This document shows, piece by piece, positions 56,695 through 64,000 of a stretch of 64,000 nt of DNA. This DNA is from Planococcus salinus. GTDB lineage: Bacteria > Bacillota > Bacilli > Bacillales_A > Planococcaceae. Under the pieces are notes generated by a model. That model saw only the letters and a program-made list of their open reading frames with translations, was not told where the DNA came from and ran no database searches. Each line of letters begins with the position of its first letter. Within the stretch, counting starts at the first letter, position 1. The stretch spans positions 1 to 64,000 of the forward strand of contig NZ_RIAX01000011.1 in the NCBI RefSeq assembly GCF_003719725.1, read 5' to 3'. A program made the translations under genes and the position numbers.

Positions 56695-57386
56695 CTTTGG
56701 TCCTCCTGTCTGCGACTTTCCAAAATAGCTTTTCCGTAAACCAGGTCATCCGGCGTCGTCATTTTAACATTTTCATACGTGCTCTCAACTATTTGCACCG
56801 GTTGGCCAAGCCGTTCCACCAGCATCGCTTCGTCTGTTCCGAGAAAGCCATCTTCAAATGCACTTTGGGCTGCATGAGTGATCAGCTCATAAGTGAATGC
56901 CTGAGGCGTCTGAATCATCCACAACTGGTCCCGATCGACCGTTTCCATGATGATTCCATTGTCGGCTTTTTTAATCGTATCCTTGACTGGAACTCCTGCA
57001 ATTGCCGCTCCCATAGCATGCGCTTCTGCTGCCAACCGGGAAATGACGAGCGGTTCGATAAATGGCCTCGCGGCGTCGTGGACCAGTACAACATCACAGG
57101 GAGGGATGGATTCGAGGCAGGCTCTTACACTGTCTTGCCTCTCCGCTCCCCCCGTGGCATATCCCTGCACTTTCGTGAGGCCATACTTCTTCACATTCTG
57201 TTCAATCATAGATCGCTCTTCTTCTTTTACCGCCAGCCAAATCGCTTCGCAGCTGGGGTCTTGCTGAAACACTTCCAGCGTATAAACAAAAATCGGCTTA
57301 CCGAAGAGTTCAAGCAGCAACTTATTCTTATCCGCTTTCATCCTTTTGCCGCTTCCGGCAGCGGGCAACACAACTGTATAATTCAT
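56691..57386 (-). CDS. ispD: 2-C-methyl-D-erythritol 4-phosphate cytidylyltransferase
   Basis: IspD couples MEP to CTP, the step two before IspF. The 231-residue product starts [20 protein letters not shown], the nucleotide-binding loop, and has [13 protein letters not shown]. Stop and start overlap with ispF indicates coupling. Confidence 0.97.
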   Translation of the reverse strand: MNYTVVLPAAGSGKRMKADKNKLLLELFGKPIFVYTLEVFQQDPSCEAIWLAVKEEERSMIEQNVKKYGLTKVQGYATGGAERQDSVRACLESIPPCDVVLVHDAARPFIEPLVISRLAAEAHAMGAAIAGVPVKDTIKKADNGIIMETVDRDQLWMIQTPQAFTYELITHAAQSAFEDGFLGTDEAMLVERLGQPVQIVESTYENVKMTTPDDLVYGKAILESRRQEDQR

Positions 57387-57399
57387 TCACTGACATCCT

Positions 57400-58497
57400 T
57401 TATCCATTCTTCAAAGCCTGTTTGCCGTCCCGGGGTTTTGCGAAAATCATCCGGCCGGCAGAAGTCTGCAATACACTGGTCACCGTAACGTCAATTGCTT
57501 CACCAATAAACCCTTTGCCGTCTTCAATGACAATCATCGTTCCATCATCCAGGTAAGCAACCCCCTGATTTTGTTCCTTGCCGTCTTTGATCACCACCAC
57601 GTGCATGTCCTCTCCCGGAATGACCACTGGTTTTACGGCATTGGCCAGATCGTTGATGTTCAAAACAGGCACATTATGAAGTTCGCACACTTTGTTCAAG
57701 TTAAAGTCGTTGGTCACCACCTGGCCGCCCATTTTTTTGGCAGCACGCATTAATTTCAAATCGACTTCACTTACTTCATCAAAGCTTTCTTCGGTAATCA
57801 TAATGGCATCCAGGCGCTCGCTTTGGAGACGCTTTAAAATATCAAGCCCCCTGCGTCCCCGTGTTCGTTTCAATGTATCCGATGAATCCGCGATGTGCTG
57901 GAGTTCAGACAAAACGAATTGTGGAACGACGAAAGTGCCTTCCATAAAACCGGTAGCGGAAATATCGGCAATGCGTCCATCGATGATGACGCTCGTGTCC
58001 AGTAATTTATAGGACGCCTTTTCGACAGGATCCACCAGTTCAGGTTTTTTCGACGCTGCTGCTTTTGCAGGCGTCAGCATGGCCAACAGCTCTTCCCTTT
58101 TTTGGAATCCTACCTGGAACCCCAAATAACCGAGTACAACAGATAAAACAATAGGTGCCGCCGTCGCCACAAGAGGAATATCAATGGTGCTTAACGCAAA
58201 TCCGATAAGAAATGCCACGACCAATCCAATAATCAATCCGATTGTACCAAATAATAAGTCCAGTGTCGGAGCATGAAGCAGCTTTTCTTCCATCCATTTC
58301 ATGAAATTCACTAACAAATCGGCGAACAAAAAAGACAATAATAAGAAAATAAGTGCGCCGACAAGAGCTGCCACATAAGGATTATTAATCCAGGGATTGT
58401 CGAGAAAAGAAATAAGTCCAAACACATTAGGTATAAGTATAATTCCGACAGTAGCACCGACCAGCAAAAACAAAATTTGAATAATCCTTTTTAACAT
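57400..58497 (-). CDS. yacL: Membrane-anchored PIN/TRAM-domain protein YacL
   Basis: This is a 365-residue protein with about four membrane helices in the first 130 residues, a PIN nuclease-like domain opening with LLDTSVIIDGRIADISATG, and a C-terminal TRAM domain with VAYLDDGTMIVIEDGKGFIG. The acidic residues of the PIN fold are present, so RNase activity is plausible, but the role is unknown. In B. subtilis disA separates it from radA; here it does not. Confidence 0.9.
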   Translation of the reverse strand: MLKRIIQILFLLVGATVGIILIPNVFGLISFLDNPWINNPYVAALVGALIFLLLSFLFADLLVNFMKWMEEKLLHAPTLDLLFGTIGLIIGLVVAFLIGFALSTIDIPLVATAAPIVLSVVLGYLGFQVGFQKREELLAMLTPAKAAASKKPELVDPVEKASYKLLDTSVIIDGRIADISATGFMEGTFVVPQFVLSELQHIADSSDTLKRTRGRRGLDILKRLQSERLDAIMITEESFDEVSEVDLKLMRAAKKMGGQVVTNDFNLNKVCELHNVPVLNINDLANAVKPVVIPGEDMHVVVIKDGKEQNQGVAYLDDGTMIVIEDGKGFIGEAIDVTVTSVLQTSAGRMIFAKPRDGKQALKNG

Positions 58498-58600
58498 AGT
58501 CCCACCTCCTCAATTTAATTATACACTTTTCACCTGAGAAACGCTTAGATGACACTAAAGGCATCTATACAAGTTGAAGTCACTATAATTTATATAAACA

Positions 58601-58624
58601 AAAGAGGAGGCAAAACGCCTCCTC
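58601..58624 (-). terminator. Terminator overlapping the radA stop
   Basis: GAGGAGGC (58604-58611) pairs perfectly with GCCTCCTC (58617-58624) around five bases, and TTTTG follows on the minus strand. The stem includes the last bases of the stop codon. It insulates radA from yacL. Confidence 0.75.
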
Positions 58625-59999
58625 ATTGTGGAAAAATTTCTTTTAATGCGTCGCTCACATTTTCAACACCGACGACCCGGATTCCTTCCGGATAATCCCA
58701 GCCCCCCAGATTGGAAGCTGGCACAATCGCTCGTTTAAATCCGAGTTTCGCTGCTTCTTGTACGCGTTGTTCAATCCTTGAGACCCGCCGAATCTCGCCG
58801 GTTAATCCCACTTCACCGATGATGCAGTCATATACATTCGGCGCAATGTCACGATAACTCGACACGATGCTCGCCAGTACCGCCAAATCGATCGCCGGCT
58901 CATCAAGCTTGACACCACCTGCCACTTTTATATAGGCGTCCTGTGCCTGCAGCAGCATTCCTACTCGTTTCTCCAATACTGCCATTAACAGCGAAACCCG
59001 GTTCTGGTCAATGCCTGTAGCCATCCGTTTCGGATAATTGAAACTCGAAGGTGTCACCAAAGCCTGAATTTCCACCAGAATCGGACGCGTCCCTTCCATT
59101 GAGGCGACAACCGTCGAACCTGCCGCTCCACTTGAACGCTCCTGCAAAAACAGCTCAGACGGATTCAGCACTTCTTTCAACCCGCTTTGCAGCATTTCAA
59201 AAATGGCGATTTCATTGGTTGAACCGAAGCGGTTTTTAACACTCCTTAAGATCCGGTACGTATGGTGACGTTCACCTTCAAAATACAGTACGGTATCCAC
59301 CATGTGTTCCAAAATACGCGGTCCGGCAATTTGCCCTTCTTTTGTTACGTGTCCAACAAGAAAGATCGCGATGTTTTTTGTTTTGGCGATTCTCATCAAC
59401 TCCGCTGTACTTTCCCGCACTTGCGTTACACTGCCTGGAGCTGAAGTAACTTCGGGGTGGTGGACCGTCTGAATCGAATCGACGATAACAAAATCAGGAG
59501 CTACATCCTCAATCGTATGATGGATTAATTCCAGGTTGGTCTCCGCGTATATGAACAATTCCGGAGAAGAAGCAGCCAATCGCTCTGCCCGCAGTTTGGT
59601 CTGACGGATTGACTCTTCTCCTGAAATATACAGAACCCGGCTTCCGCTGTTCGCAAGCATCGCTGAAACTTGCAGCAAGAGTGTAGACTTTCCGATTCCC
59701 GGGTCTCCGCCGATCAAAACGAGTGAGCCAGGAACGATCCCGCCTCCCAATACACGGTTCAATTCTCCGAGCTTTGTTTCCACTCGGGGTTCTTGCTTTG
59801 TCTCAATGGCATTGATGGGAGTCGCTTTCTGTGCGACAGAGGCGGAATGCTGAAATGCCCCCCGTGTCCCTTTTGGGGCGGCTACCTCCACTTCCTCCAC
59901 CATCTTATTCCACTCACCGCAACCTGGACATTTTCCCATCCACTTTGCCGATTCATATCCACACGACTGGCACATAAATTTTGTTTTTTTCTTAGCCAT
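58623..59999 (-). CDS. radA: DNA repair protein RadA
   Basis: RadA is a RecA-like, Lon-related branch-migration factor in recombination. The 458-residue product starts [20 protein letters not shown], and the zinc finger closes with CPGCGEW. Walker A is [10 protein letters not shown], the RadA-specific KNRFG motif is in [11 protein letters not shown], and the Lon-protease-like C-terminus follows. Start at 59999 is set by GGAGG eight bases ahead. It is separated from clpC by a terminator. Confidence 0.97.
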   Translation of the reverse strand: MAKKKTKFMCQSCGYESAKWMGKCPGCGEWNKMVEEVEVAAPKGTRGAFQHSASVAQKATPINAIETKQEPRVETKLGELNRVLGGGIVPGSLVLIGGDPGIGKSTLLLQVSAMLANSGSRVLYISGEESIRQTKLRAERLAASSPELFIYAETNLELIHHTIEDVAPDFVIVDSIQTVHHPEVTSAPGSVTQVRESTAELMRIAKTKNIAIFLVGHVTKEGQIAGPRILEHMVDTVLYFEGERHHTYRILRSVKNRFGSTNEIAIFEMLQSGLKEVLNPSELFLQERSSGAAGSTVVASMEGTRPILVEIQALVTPSSFNYPKRMATGIDQNRVSLLMAVLEKRVGMLLQAQDAYIKVAGGVKLDEPAIDLAVLASIVSSYRDIAPNVYDCIIGEVGLTGEIRRVSRIEQRVQEAAKLGFKRAIVPASNLGGWDYPEGIRVVGVENVSDALKEIFPQ

Positions 60000-60017
60000 G
60001 GTACCTCCTTCTACAAT

Positions 60018-60050
60018 AAAAAAACCGCTCACCGGAAATCCGGCGAGCGG
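60018..60050 (-). terminator. Terminator of the mcsA-mcsB-clpC operon
   Basis: CCGCTCACCGG (60025-60035) pairs with CCGGCGAGCGG (60040-60050) with one mismatch and a four-base loop; the minus strand then reads TTTTTTTATTG. radA must therefore have its own promoter or rely on read-through. Confidence 0.85.
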
Positions 60051-60061
60051 AAAGTCCTCGC

Positions 60062-62503
60062 TTACTGATTTTTCACTGTTTCTTTCGTGCGAACCACGAA
60101 CTCGTCGTCTTCCACATCAAATGTGATGCGTTGGCCGGCAAGCGCTGTGCCTTTCAACACTTCTTCCGATAAACGGTCTTCCACGTGCTTTTGAAGTGCA
60201 CGACGTAACGGACGTGCCCCGTATTCCGGATCATATCCTTCTTTTGCAACTTTTTCAAGCGCTGCATCTGTCAGTTCCAAATCAATGTTTTGTTCTTTCA
60301 AGCGCTCTGTCAGCTGCTTCGTCATTAAGTTGACAATTTCCCGCAGGTTTTCTCTTTCAAGAGAATGGAACACAATCATGTCATCAATACGGTTCAAAAA
60401 CTCTGGGCGGAACGCTTTCTTCAACTCAGCCAGCATTTTGTTCTTCATATCTTTGTAGTCTGTTCTGGCGTCTTCCAAGTTGAATCCAACGTATTTATTG
60501 TACTTCAGTTCCTCTGCCCCTACGTTGGAAGTCATGATAATCACCGTATTGCGGAAATCGACACGGCGTCCTTTTGAATCCGTCAAACGGCCATCTTCCA
60601 ACACTTGCAGGAGGATATTGAAAACATCCGGATGCGCTTTCTCAATTTCGTCCAACAGCACAACCGAGTAAGGCTTTCTGCGGACTTTCTCTGTCAACTG
60701 ACCGCCTTCTTCATAGCCCACATAACCTGGAGGCGATCCCACCAGACGGGAAGTCGAATGTCTTTCCATGTATTCAGACATATCGATTCGGATCATTGCA
60801 TCTTCATCACCAAACATGGACTCTGCCAGCGCACGAGCCAGTTCTGTTTTACCAACACCAGTCGGCCCTAAGAAGATAAAGGAACCAATCGGGCGCTTCG
60901 GATCTTTCAAGCCTGCACGGGCTCGGCGGATCGCTTTGGAAATAGAGGTAACTGCCTCATCCTGCCCGATTACGCGGCTGTGCAGAATGCTTTCCAGGTT
61001 CAGCAATTTATCGGATTCGGTTTGAGCCAATTTCGACACTGGAATGCTTGTCCACATGGATACGACCTTTGCAATGTCTTCAACCGTCACTTCCGACTCT
61101 TCCTTGCCTTGTTTCTCTTTCCATTCTTTCTTCGTTTTTTCCAATTGATCTTTCAATTTCTGCTCAGCATCGCGCAATGACGCTGCTTTTTCAAACTCCT
61201 GGCTTTGCACTGCTTCATTTTTCTCAGAACGTGCAGCTTCCAGTTTTGCTTCCAGCTCTTTTAAATCCGGTGGAGTTGTGTATGAGCGCAACCTTACCTT
61301 CGAGCCTGCCTCATCGATCAAATCGATCGCTTTATCCGGCAGGAAACGGTCCGAAATGTAGCGGTCCGACATTTTCGCTGCCGCTTCGATGGCTTCGTCC
61401 GTAATTTTCACACGGTGGTGTGCTTCATAGCGATCACGCAGACCTTTGATGATCAAAATGGATTCCTCAACAGTTGGCTCATCAACTTGGATCGGTTGGA
61501 AACGCCGTTCCAGCGCTGCGTCTTTCTCGATATATTTGCGGTACTCATCCAATGTAGTAGCACCGATACATTGCAATTCACCGCGTGCCAACGATGGTTT
61601 CAGTATATTGGAAGCATCGATGGCGCCTTCAGCTCCACCAGCACCGATCAACGTATGAAGTTCGTCGATAAACAGAATGACGTTTCCTGCCTGGCGAATT
61701 TCATCCATCACTTTTTTCAAGCGGTCCTCAAATTCCCCACGATACTTCGTTCCGGCAACTACTGTCCCCATATCCAATACCATGACACGCTTGTCACGCA
61801 GGGTTTCCGGAATTTCATTATTTACAATTTGTTGAGCAAGACCTTCTGCAATCGCCGTTTTACCGACACCCGGCTCTCCGATCAATACTGGGTTGTTTTT
61901 CGTTCTGCGGCTCAACACTTCAATCACACGTGTAATTTCGTCGCTTCTGCCGATGACAGGATCCAATCCGCCATCACGAGCCACTTGAGTCAAGTCACGG
62001 GCCAAGCCGTCTAAAGTTGGCGTATTAGCGGATGCATTCGGGCTTGTTCCAGTCGATGCCTGCTCATTGCTGCCAAGAAGCTGAAGCACTTGTTGGCGCG
62101 CTTTGTTCAGGCTGACGCCTGCATTCCCTAGAACGCGTGCTGCGACGCCTTCCCCTTCACGGATCAACGCAAGCAGTAGATGCTCTGTTCCAATATAGGA
62201 ATGACCCAATTTACGTGATTCATCCACTGACAACTCAATCACTTTTTTTGCTCTTGGTGTATAGTGGACAATCGGACCGACATCTTTTTCACCGACACCG
62301 ACCAACTCTTTTACACCTTCTTCGATCAACTGTGTGTTCACTTCAATCGCTTCAAGGGATTTAGCTGCAATCCCGCCGCCTTCGCGAATTAACCCAAGCA
62401 AAATATGCTCTGTTCCAATAGATTCATGCTTCATTCGAATGGCTTCTTCCTGTGCCAATTGAAGAACTTTTTGGGCGCGTTGTGTAAATCGATTAAACAT
62501 CAT
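60062..62503 (-). CDS. clpC: AAA+ unfoldase ClpC
   Basis: ClpC unfolds proteins, including arginine-phosphorylated ones marked by McsB, and feeds them to ClpP. The 813-residue protein has two Clp N-repeats (1-145), the first AAA module with GEPGVGKT at 209-216, a middle UVR-containing domain around 420-480, and the second AAA module with GPTGVGKT and [17 protein letters not shown] [15 protein letters not shown]. The start overlaps the mcsB stop by four bases. Confidence 0.98.
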   Translation of the reverse strand: MMFNRFTQRAQKVLQLAQEEAIRMKHESIGTEHILLGLIREGGGIAAKSLEAIEVNTQLIEEGVKELVGVGEKDVGPIVHYTPRAKKVIELSVDESRKLGHSYIGTEHLLLALIREGEGVAARVLGNAGVSLNKARQQVLQLLGSNEQASTGTSPNASANTPTLDGLARDLTQVARDGGLDPVIGRSDEITRVIEVLSRRTKNNPVLIGEPGVGKTAIAEGLAQQIVNNEIPETLRDKRVMVLDMGTVVAGTKYRGEFEDRLKKVMDEIRQAGNVILFIDELHTLIGAGGAEGAIDASNILKPSLARGELQCIGATTLDEYRKYIEKDAALERRFQPIQVDEPTVEESILIIKGLRDRYEAHHRVKITDEAIEAAAKMSDRYISDRFLPDKAIDLIDEAGSKVRLRSYTTPPDLKELEAKLEAARSEKNEAVQSQEFEKAASLRDAEQKLKDQLEKTKKEWKEKQGKEESEVTVEDIAKVVSMWTSIPVSKLAQTESDKLLNLESILHSRVIGQDEAVTSISKAIRRARAGLKDPKRPIGSFIFLGPTGVGKTELARALAESMFGDEDAMIRIDMSEYMERHSTSRLVGSPPGYVGYEEGGQLTEKVRRKPYSVVLLDEIEKAHPDVFNILLQVLEDGRLTDSKGRRVDFRNTVIIMTSNVGAEELKYNKYVGFNLEDARTDYKDMKNKMLAELKKAFRPEFLNRIDDMIVFHSLERENLREIVNLMTKQLTERLKEQNIDLELTDAALEKVAKEGYDPEYGARPLRRALQKHVEDRLSEEVLKGTALAGQRITFDVEDDEFVVRTKETVKNQ

Positions 62504-63591
62504 CTAAAATCCTCTCCTTCACTGTTTGCTTTTTCCTCTTTCAACCGCTCGCGGAAAAGTTTCGCGCGGGCAAAATCACGTTCATTCGGCTGCAATGGTT
62601 TCTGAGAATATTGTTGCAGAAAAGCCGGCTGCATGAAAATCATCAGCTCATTCAAAATCGACATATCAATATCTTCAATCATTTTCAAATCAATACCCAA
62701 TCGGACATCAGACAAACATTTCGCCGCTTCTTCCGTGGACAATAAGCGTGAATACGTCAAAATACCAAGAGAGCGGTAAATGCGGTCTTCCAGCATCATG
62801 GGAGAATTGCTCAACAGGATGTCCCGCGCTCTTCTTTCCTGCTCAATAATTTGTTCCGTGATATTTTGCAGCTCCCGCAAAATATCGTACTCCGACTTGC
62901 CGAGCGTCAGCTGGTTTGACACTTGGTAGACATTTCCAAGAGCTTCACTGCCTTCTCCATATATTCCTCTCACCACCATACCGATTCGGGAGATTGCCGG
63001 AATGATCCGTGTAATTTGATGAGACATGGTAAGCGCCGGCAAATGAAGCATGACGGATGCTCTCATCCCCGTTCCTGTATTGGTCGGGCAGCTGGTCATA
63101 TACCCGTATTTTTCATGAAAAGCATATGACAGATGCTTTTCCAACAGGGAATCCAGTTGGTTGGCAGCCTGGTATGCTTCCTGGAGGTGAAAACCTGACT
63201 GCAGGCTTTGAATTCTCAAATGATCTTCCTCATTAATCATAATGCTTAATTCTTCATTTTCTGAGAGCAGCACGGAACCGGGATGTTGACCTCTTGCCAG
63301 ATTAGGACTGATTAAATGTTTCTCCACTAAAACTTCCCTCTGCAGCTGTGGAATGTTCTGGATATCGATATGAGTAAAATTCTGGTTCACGTCGCTCCCC
63401 TGGTCCAGTAGAACTGAAGAAATTGCCTTATCAACTTTCAATGCTTCGTCTTCAGAAAAAGCATATGGAAAACGAAAGTCATTTAAATTACGAGCCAGCC
63501 TTATTCGTGTACTCATCGCAATATCGGTATTTTCTCCGGTATTGGTCATCCAACTGCTCGCTTTATGTTGTAAAAACCGGTCAATTGCCAT
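62500..63591 (-). CDS. mcsB: Protein-arginine kinase McsB
   Basis: McsB phosphorylates arginines on damaged proteins and on CtsR, targeting them to ClpCP. It is a phosphagen-kinase-fold protein of 363 residues from ATG 63591 ([19 protein letters not shown]), with AAGGAGG eight bases upstream. [19 protein letters not shown] and [18 protein letters not shown] are the active-site segments. The frame is open six codons further. It overlaps mcsA by 11 bases. Confidence 0.96.
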   Translation of the reverse strand: MAIDRFLQHKASSWMTNTGENTDIAMSTRIRLARNLNDFRFPYAFSEDEALKVDKAISSVLLDQGSDVNQNFTHIDIQNIPQLQREVLVEKHLISPNLARGQHPGSVLLSENEELSIMINEEDHLRIQSLQSGFHLQEAYQAANQLDSLLEKHLSYAFHEKYGYMTSCPTNTGTGMRASVMLHLPALTMSHQITRIIPAISRIGMVVRGIYGEGSEALGNVYQVSNQLTLGKSEYDILRELQNITEQIIEQERRARDILLSNSPMMLEDRIYRSLGILTYSRLLSTEEAAKCLSDVRLGIDLKMIEDIDMSILNELMIFMQPAFLQQYSQKPLQPNERDFARAKLFRERLKEEKANSEGEDFR

Positions 63592-64000
63592 CAGAAGCAC
63601 CTCCTTCAAGCTGTGTATTCAGCTCTTTTACTTCATCACGCAATCTTGCCGCTTCTTCAAAGCGTTCTTCTTCGATCGCTGTTTGCATCTGTTTGCGGAG
63701 CTCTTCAATTTCTTTTCTTATTTTTAAGGTACTTCCATATGAAGCTGGAATCTTACCTCTATGCTCTGTATTCCCATTATGAAGCCGCTTAAAAACTTCA
63801 TCTAACTGAGGGCTGAAGGTATCATAACAATTTGCACAGCCAAACTTTCCGAGATTCAAAAATTTATTAAAAGAAAAGCCACAGGTATCACAAACTGTCT
63901 CTTCTTTTTTCACCGGACTTACCGATGCTTGGTGGTTTGGAAACCAATTTGACAATAATTGATGAATAGCCAACGGATCCTGTTCAAAAGCGATATTCAA
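63581..64000 (-). CDS. mcsA: McsA, activator of McsB (5' end outside the window)
   Basis: McsA is a zinc protein that activates McsB. The last 139 residues or so are here; the frame is open to the right edge, so the start is missing and CtsR, normally next, is out of view. A zinc pair is visible in VCDTCGFSFNKF and FGCANCYDTF, and a UVR domain runs through the last 45 residues (EELRKQMQTAIEEERFEEAA). The stop lies within mcsB. Confidence 0.95.
   Translation of the reverse strand: MNIAFEQDPLAIHQLLSNWFPNHQASVSPVKKEETVCDTCGFSFNKFLNLGKFGCANCYDTFSPQLDEVFKRLHNGNTEHRGKIPASYGSTLKIRKEIEELRKQMQTAIEEERFEEAARLRDEVKELNTQLEGGASDGN

Overview
The window is one continuous block of Gram-positive, low-GC Bacillales housekeeping DNA in which every gene I can support lies on the minus strand. 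Read right to left it follows the conserved order known from Bacillus subtilis near the replication origin: mcsA-mcsB-clpC-radA-yacL-ispD-ispF-gltX-cysE-cysS-mrnC-rlmB-yacP-sigH-rpmG-secE-nusG-rplK-rplA-rplJ-rplL-ybxB-rpoB-rpoC-rpsL-rpsG-fusA-tuf, then (after an interruption) the S10-spc-alpha ribosomal protein cluster from rpsJ to rplQ, then ecfA1-ecfA2-ecfT-truA-rplM-rpsI-salA-kbaA and a promoter reading out of the left edge, probably into an rRNA operon. Protein sequences and gene losses suggest a Planococcaceae member (Planococcus/Planomicrobium-like), but no 16S sequence is present, so this is inference.

Layout, right to left. 64000-58600: protein quality control (McsA/McsB/ClpC) and RadA; disA, expected next, is absent. 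58500-49900: YacL, isoprenoid enzymes, gltX, a cysteine T-box that controls cysE-cysS-mrnC-rlmB-yacP, and sigH. 49850-45500: L33, SecE, NusG, L11, L1, an L10 leader, L10, L7/L12 and an RsmC-like methyltransferase. 45500-38000: rpoB and rpoC. 38000-33200: the str operon, preceded by the wreck of an L7Ae-type gene (ybxF). 33050-22200: a branched-chain amino acid operon (ilvE, T-box, ilvB, ilvH, ilvC, leuA, leuB, leuC, leuD) plus a YuiF/NhaC-type transporter, sitting between tuf and rpsJ where B. subtilis has ribosomal genes almost back to back. 22100-7650: S10-spc-alpha cluster, with a decayed map gene between adk and infA. 7650-420: a structured RNA-like spacer, the ECF transporter energizing module, truA, rplM-rpsI, a tandem array of structured repeats, salA and kbaA.

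The main surprises are: two pseudogene remnants (map and ybxF) kept exactly at their ancestral places inside otherwise intact essential operons; the amino acid operon lodged in the ribosomal supercluster, with a T-box whose specifier triplet reads isoleucine; a 72-bp tandem repeat that ends in one longer copy with a five-tier nested stem; and a pair of overlapping inverted repeats between rplQ and ecfA1 that looks like an attenuator. No CRISPR array, insertion sequence, prophage, tRNA or complete rRNA gene was seen. Start sites were moved inward for many genes on the basis of ribosome binding sites and family length.
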